Assembly (NCBI RefSeq): GCF_011064595.1
Contig: NZ_JAALJI010000001.1
Coordinates: forward strand, 558,001-622,000
Origin: Paludisphaera soli
GTDB lineage: Bacteria > Planctomycetota > Planctomycetia > Isosphaerales > Isosphaeraceae
Reading direction: 5' to 3'
DNA length: 64,000 nucleotides
Shown here: positions 59,781 to 64,000 of the stretch, piece by piece
Layout: each line of letters starts with the position of its first letter
How positions within the stretch are numbered: position 1 is the first letter of the stretch
Position numbers and translations under genes: made by a program
The notes under the pieces: generated by a model
Databases searched by the model: none
What the model saw: only the letters and a program-made list of their open reading frames with translations
What the model was told of the DNA's origin: nothing

Positions 59781-60143
59781 ATGAGCACTTTCAACACGCG
59801 TGATGAATCCGGCGTCCTGATCGTCGCGTTCACCGATCCATCGGGACTCAACGACTTCCGGAACACCCCGCTTCGCGACGCCCTCTTCGAAATCGTCCAG
59901 GAACGGACCGAGCCGCGCGTGGCCCTCGATATGAGCCGAGTCGATTATCTCTCGAGTTCCGGCGTGGCGATCCTCGTCGGCCTGAAGCGTCGGGTCGAGA
60001 CCCGCGAGGGGAAGATCGCGCTCTTCGGGCTGCAGTCCGCCGTCCAGGGATTGCTCCATATCATGAAGCTGGATCGCTACTTCCTCATCATCGAGGACGA
60101 GCCGGCGGCCGTTGAACAGCTCCGTCCCGCCCCTTCGGTCTAA
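59781..60143 (+). CDS. STAS-domain anti-sigma factor antagonist
   Basis: The 120-residue single STAS domain (GVLIVAFTDPSGLNDF.., RVALDMSRVDYLSSSGVAILVGLKRRVE..GKIALFGLQSAVQGLLHIMKLDRYFLI). The phosphorylatable serine is within SSSG (Ser59/Ser60), so it probably switches between bound and free anti-sigma partners by phosphorylation. No RsbW-like kinase or sigma gene is adjacent. GGAGGAAGAG lies about 12 bases upstream of the start. Confidence 0.92.
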   Translation: MSTFNTRDESGVLIVAFTDPSGLNDFRNTPLRDALFEIVQERTEPRVALDMSRVDYLSSSGVAILVGLKRRVETREGKIALFGLQSAVQGLLHIMKLDRYFLIIEDEPAAVEQLRPAPSV

Positions 60144-60439
60144 CCCGCCCTTCCGTTCCCCTCGATTCTCTCGGCCCCCCGGACGCCCCATCTTCCCGGG
60201 ACCTATGAAGTCGGCCTTCCACGGCCGCCGAACAAGAGAGACGTAAGCGAATCGTACCCGAGCGACGCGTCCGGCCCCCCGTCCTGAGCGGGGGGCGGTG
60301 CTCGCCCGATCGAGACGCGCGTCTGTCCGTCAGGCCGGATGACCAACCGAATCACGGAGGGTGGCCCGCCGCGTCGCTCCTCGGTCGTGCGACCGAAGGC
60401 CGACCCGGGGGATCGGGCCGCTGGGGAAGGGAGTCTTCC

Positions 60440-62248
60440 ATGGGTAGCATGCGGAGAGGGTCCAGCCGGTCCACCTCGGCCCGGCGCGGCCGGATTTCGG
60501 GGCTCGAGGTCCTGGAGAGCCGGCAGTTGATGACTGCCAACATCGGGGCGTATCCGTCGCTGTACGTCCCCACGGACCTCTACGTCCGCAACCCCGTGAC
60601 CAACGTGCGGGAGGGGTCGGTCTCCGCCTACTCCCTGTATCGCCAGCACGACGTGACCAACGCCCTGGTGAGCAACGAGGGCAAGATCGTCACCGGCAAG
60701 GACCGCTCGGGCAACGAATGGACGATCACCGTCCACGGCCCGGGCAAGGTCATCGTCACGGATACGACGCCCAACGACGGCGCGCTCGACGACGACATCG
60801 CGACGATCCAGATCGTCGGATCGAGCCTCAACTCCACCTACGTCACCGGCTCGACCGTCGCCTCCACCCGGACGACGACGAGCGGCACCGTGCGGTTCAA
60901 CCGCCTGATCGCCGCCGAGGGCGTGCGGTCGATCCAGCTCAACGGGTTCGACCTGACGAGCATGGTCACCCCGGCCGTCGTCGAGCAGACCGGCGTCTTC
61001 CTCTACGGCGGCGTCCAGGTCCTGGAGTTCCACGACGTCATCGGCCTGTTCGACACCGCCGGCAACCCCTCGCCCTACCAGATCCAGATCGGCCAGGCGA
61101 ATTCGCCGCTCAGGGTCAAGCCGTCGATCTACCTCGACTCGATCTACAACTCGGTCTACAACAGCGAGGACGGGACCATCCCGACCGCGCCGGTCACGAC
61201 GCCCTGGATCCAGTTCTCGGTCAACGGCGTGGTGCAGGAGTTCAGCATCGTCTCGGCCACGCAGTCGGCCCTGCCGCCGAATTACGTCACCGGCACCCAG
61301 CAGGGGACGATCGAGGTCTGGAGCGGAGTGCCGACCTCGGGCCCGCCGCCGGCCGCCTACCAGTTCCTGTACAACATCGTCGGCACCACCGGCCGGACCT
61401 CGCTCCAGGCCGTCGGGGTGAACAACCTGAAGGTCCGCGGCTCGGCCCGGAACTTCACCGCCCAGCGCGACACGACGCCGTTCACGTCGTCGACCAGCGG
61501 CCTGTCCCACCTCCGCCGGGCCGAATTCGGCGGCGTGGCCGACGGCCTCGCCCTCGACGTCAACGGGCCGATCGGCAAGCTGCGGTTCAACCGCGGCCTG
61601 GGCGACCCGACGGCCGTCTACACGGCCTCGACCCAGACCCCGGCGACCGAGGAAAACCCCGACACCCAGACGATCCTCCTCCCCGCCACCTACTATGGCA
61701 CCCCGGCCGGCTCCACGGGCTATCCCGCCGCCGGCCTCCTCGGCGGGGCGATCCGCGGTCGCACCCTGGGATCGATGGTGGCCAAGAGCAACGGGGTCTC
61801 CACGATCGCGGCCCAGAATCCCGACTACGTCTTCCTGCGGCGGATCGGCTACCCGACCTACACGCAGGCCCCCGGCATGGCCGTGACCAATTCCTCGGTC
61901 ACCACCACCGGCTCCATCGACCACGTCAACATCGACGGCAATCAGCTCAACAGCGCGATCGCCAGCGGGTTCGACTACCAGGCCTATCGCCAGGGGCTCC
62001 AGGCCTCCCGCAGCCCCAGCCGGATCGGCTCGTACCGGCAGCAAGGCGACCTGATCAATAGCGTCGTCACGGCCTCGGCCCAGCCGGTGAACAACGACTA
62101 CCGCCAGGGCGCCGTCTTCGGCGACGGGTCGATCACCGGCCACGTCACCGGCAAGGCTTACGACACCGACGGCCGCAACGCCCTCAGCCAGTTCGGCGCC
62201 GGCGTCTTCGCCCGCCGCAAGGTCGGCCGCCTGCCCATCGCCCCCTGA
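60440..62248 (+). CDS. Exported surface protein with an N-terminal LExLExRxL motif
   Basis: A 602-residue protein. The start MGSMRRGSSRSTSARRGRISGLEVLESRQLMTA has the same Arg-rich plus LExLExRxL layout as the subtilase at 23.6 kb. The body is rich in Thr, Ser, Gly, Asn and beta-prone segments (TGSTVASTRTTTSGTVRF, SSVTTTGSIDHVNIDGNQL), without cysteine, as in surface or matrix proteins of planctomycetes. No catalytic motif is seen. GGGAG is 9-10 bases before the ATG. A strong hairpin (62280-62319) follows. Confidence 0.82.
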   Translation: MGSMRRGSSRSTSARRGRISGLEVLESRQLMTANIGAYPSLYVPTDLYVRNPVTNVREGSVSAYSLYRQHDVTNALVSNEGKIVTGKDRSGNEWTITVHGPGKVIVTDTTPNDGALDDDIATIQIVGSSLNSTYVTGSTVASTRTTTSGTVRFNRLIAAEGVRSIQLNGFDLTSMVTPAVVEQTGVFLYGGVQVLEFHDVIGLFDTAGNPSPYQIQIGQANSPLRVKPSIYLDSIYNSVYNSEDGTIPTAPVTTPWIQFSVNGVVQEFSIVSATQSALPPNYVTGTQQGTIEVWSGVPTSGPPPAAYQFLYNIVGTTGRTSLQAVGVNNLKVRGSARNFTAQRDTTPFTSSTSGLSHLRRAEFGGVADGLALDVNGPIGKLRFNRGLGDPTAVYTASTQTPATEENPDTQTILLPATYYGTPAGSTGYPAAGLLGGAIRGRTLGSMVAKSNGVSTIAAQNPDYVFLRRIGYPTYTQAPGMAVTNSSVTTTGSIDHVNIDGNQLNSAIASGFDYQAYRQGLQASRSPSRIGSYRQQGDLINSVVTASAQPVNNDYRQGAVFGDGSITGHVTGKAYDTDGRNALSQFGAGVFARRKVGRLPIAP

Positions 62249-62279
62249 TCGACCGGTCGAGCGAAAGCCCGAAACGCCC

Positions 62280-62319
62280 GCGAGGCGTCCCCGCCGAACC
62301 CTCGGCCGGGACGCCTCGC
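62280..62319. terminator. Bidirectional terminator between convergent genes
   Basis: GCGAGGCGTCCC (62280-62291) pairs perfectly with GGGACGCCTCGC (62308-62319), with an inner GCCG/CGGC stem. The tail TCGTTTGG follows on the plus strand. It sits between the stops at 62248 and 62361. Confidence 0.7.
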
Positions 62320-62360
62320 TCGTTTGGCCGCCTCGCGACAACGTGATCCCTATCGGGTCG

Positions 62361-62918
62361 TCATCGCGACGGATGGAAATTGTCCCAAATACGGCCGAGC
62401 CCGGCCGTGCGGTACGCCTCTCGGCGTCGATCGTCTCGAGCCTGATAGACTTCCACGGATGGCTTCCCGTCCAGTCCCTCGCGAACGCGATCCAGCAGGC
62501 CGGGCTTGCGGGAGTAGATCTCCCAGCAGGACGAGTCGGTGTAGATCAGCCAGACCCGGGCATGTTCTCGGATGACATCGTCGCAGGTCTTCCACGAGGC
62601 CTTATGGTAGAGCGAGGCGACTCGCAGGGGATCCTCCCGGGTCGGTTCGATGGCCCAGAGGCAGATGTCCTGCTCTACGAAACGGTCCGCGTAGCGAAAC
62701 AGGCTGCCCGGTCGCCAAAGATAGGCGTTGTCGTCGCCGTCTTCGGGCCTCAGGAAGACGGAATAGTCGAATCCCGAGAGGGCCCCCATCCAGGGCGGCC
62801 CCTCGAAGCACCACGCCAGCCGGTCGAGGTCCTGGCGGATCGGCCGGAACAGCTTCACGAACCAGAAGCCGGCGCGACCGGTGTGATCTTCGAGGAGCTT
62901 GAGCAGGAGGCCGTCCAT
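62361..62918 (-). CDS. Protein of unknown function
   Basis: The 185-residue soluble protein has no signal or membrane segment and is rich in aromatic and charged residues (GFWFVKLFRPIRQDLDRLAWCFEGPPWMGALSGFDYSVFL, AYLWRPGSLFRYADRF, VWLIYTDSSCWEIYSRKPG). The composition looks like a genuine folded protein. I do not recognise the family. It starts 35 bases after fabH on the same strand and may be cotranscribed with it. Confidence 0.72.
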   Translation of the reverse strand: MDGLLLKLLEDHTGRAGFWFVKLFRPIRQDLDRLAWCFEGPPWMGALSGFDYSVFLRPEDGDDNAYLWRPGSLFRYADRFVEQDICLWAIEPTREDPLRVASLYHKASWKTCDDVIREHARVWLIYTDSSCWEIYSRKPGLLDRVREGLDGKPSVEVYQARDDRRREAYRTAGLGRIWDNFHPSR

Positions 62919-62952
62919 CGGATCGCCCTCGCTTCCTCGATGGTCGAGCGAC

Positions 62953-63972
62953 TCACCAGCGGAAGAGCACGGTGCCCCAGTTCAGGCCCGAGCCGAATCC
63001 CGAGGTCAGCATCAGGTCGCCGCTCTGCAGGTTCCCGGCCCGGTTGATCTCGTCGAGGGCGATCGGGACGGAGCCGGCGGAGGTGTTTCCGTAGCGCTCC
63101 AGGTTCTTGAACACCGCATCGCGGTGGAAGCCCAGGACGTCGCTGGCGGAGTGGATGATCCGGACGTTGGCCTGGTGCGGGACGAACCAGCGGACGTCGC
63201 CCACGGTCTGGCCGGCGTGGCCCAGGACCGAGAGGGTGGAGTCCGCCAGGATGCGGACGGCCCACTTGAAGATCGCCCGGCCGTCCATCGTCAGGTAGTG
63301 CAGACCCTGCTCCACCGTCTCGGCGGTGGGGGGCATCCGGCTGCCGCCGGCGGGGCGGGTCAGCAGGTCCGAGCCCGAGCCGTCCGAGCCGATCTGGTAG
63401 GCGAGGAGCCCCTGCTCCTTCGTCCCGGGCCCGAGCAGCACCGCGCCGGCGCCGTCGCCGAACAGCGGGTAGCTCTTCTGGTCGCCGGGGTTGATGACCC
63501 GGCTGTTGCAGTCGCCGCCGACCACCAGGACGCGCTTGCCGGTCCCGGCGGCGACGAACTGCGAGCCGATCACCAGCGCGAAGACGAACCCGGCGCAGGC
63601 CGCCTGGATGTCGAACCCCGCGCAGTTGAGCTTGAGCCGGTCCTGGACGAGATTGGCCGTCGACGGAAACGCCATGTCGGGCGTGAAGGTGGCGAGCACC
63701 AAAAGGTCGACGTCGGCGGGGTCGCAGTCGGCGTTGCGGAGGCAGCGGGCGGCGGCCTCGGCGCAGAGGTCGCTGGTGGCCTGGTGGGGGAGGGCGAAGC
63801 GGCGCTCGTGGATGCCCGTCCGGTTGACGATCCACTCGGGATCGAAGCCCAGCGAATCCCGGAGGTCCAGGTTCGTGACCACGTTGTCCGGGACGTAGCT
63901 GCCGGTCCCCAGGATCTGCACGCCGGTCAGGGAGCGGGTCCGAGGCTGGATATGCGCCTGTCCGTTGCTCAT
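62953..63972 (-). CDS. fabH: Beta-ketoacyl-ACP synthase III
   Basis: Starts fatty-acid synthesis by condensing an acyl-CoA with malonyl-ACP. The 339-residue product has Cys126 in IQAACAGFVFAL, FGDGAGAVLL, His266 in WFVPHQANVRII and Asn296 in YGNTSAGSVPIAL, the complete FabH triad. The N-terminal extension of about 15 residues (GQAHIQPRTRSLTG) is unusual but short. The start ATG is at 63972, 28 bases before the window edge, so the promoter is not visible. Confidence 0.95.
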   Translation of the reverse strand: MSNGQAHIQPRTRSLTGVQILGTGSYVPDNVVTNLDLRDSLGFDPEWIVNRTGIHERRFALPHQATSDLCAEAAARCLRNADCDPADVDLLVLATFTPDMAFPSTANLVQDRLKLNCAGFDIQAACAGFVFALVIGSQFVAAGTGKRVLVVGGDCNSRVINPGDQKSYPLFGDGAGAVLLGPGTKEQGLLAYQIGSDGSGSDLLTRPAGGSRMPPTAETVEQGLHYLTMDGRAIFKWAVRILADSTLSVLGHAGQTVGDVRWFVPHQANVRIIHSASDVLGFHRDAVFKNLERYGNTSAGSVPIALDEINRAGNLQSGDLMLTSGFGSGLNWGTVLFRW

Positions 63973-64000
63973 GGTCGAGGGACGGGGCTCGGACGCCGCG

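Noticed and set aside
60203-62341. 712-codon minus-strand frame opposite the surface protein
   Set aside because: Antisense shadow; it also runs through the bidirectional terminator region.

Overview
The window is very GC-rich (roughly 68-70 percent by eye), with small operons, many divergent gene pairs and a gene set that points to a planctomycete, most likely of the Isosphaeraceae (Paludisphaera/Singulisphaera-like). The indicators are a lysine/alanine-rich histone-H1-like protein, a pyruvoyl-dependent arginine decarboxylase, secreted proteins with an N-terminal LExLExRxL-type motif, the DUF6677-like membrane protein, DUF2760/Hsp70 genes, a large LptD-like outer-membrane protein and KDO/heptosyltransferase genes of a diderm envelope. 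This is inference from protein families; no search was run.

Layout. 1-3.6 kb (minus): mutS2 (cut by the window edge), a HEAT-repeat lipoprotein and the histone-like gene, followed by about 1 kb without a credible gene. 4.7-8.5 kb: ruvA-ruvB facing tsaC, then pyruvoyl-dependent arginine decarboxylase and tRNA-Asp(GTC). 8.8-13.2 kb: a GalU-type enzyme and an 1127-residue fusion of a GHMP-kinase-like region with a UDPGP-type nucleotidyltransferase. 13.2-19.7 kb: acyl-CoA dehydrogenase, Nudix hydrolase, methyltransferase, ACT-domain protein, CAP protein, an unknown secreted protein and acylphosphatase. 19.7-25.3 kb: an ABC-2 permease, an ABC half-transporter with a degenerate ATPase, an SDR and a secreted subtilase. 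26-32.3 kb: kdsB, SGNH hydrolase, prs, an NHLRC2-like thioredoxin/NHL protein and a DUF3887 hydrolase. 32.3-38.7 kb: a long Hsp70, a GT9 heptosyltransferase-like gene, a hydrolase, a VOC protein and rsmE. 38.8-44.3 kb: an ExeA-like ATPase, two membrane proteins, a Gfo/Idh oxidoreductase and two translationally coupled GT-C membrane proteins. 44.9-50.9 kb: a lipoprotein with a dead phosphatase-like domain, the cinA-truD-rluA operon, an HNH protein and a small unknown. 51.1-57.1 kb: lptD-like, dgkA-like and a WGR-like membrane protein. 57-64 kb: a short Hsp70 with DUF2760, a STAS protein, a surface protein, an unknown and fabH.

Themes. Envelope building recurs (kdsB, GT9, lptD, dgkA, GT-C enzymes, fabH, nucleotide-sugar enzymes). 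Genome and RNA maintenance is represented by mutS2, ruvAB, tsaC, rsmE, truD and rluA. Several proteins keep a fold but have lost catalytic motifs: the ABC ATPase, the lipoprotein phosphatase domain and the GHMP loop. At least eleven intergenic regions contain a good sigma70-like promoter with 16-18 bp spacing, and several contain clear terminator hairpins. I saw no insertion sequence, CRISPR array, prophage or rRNA.
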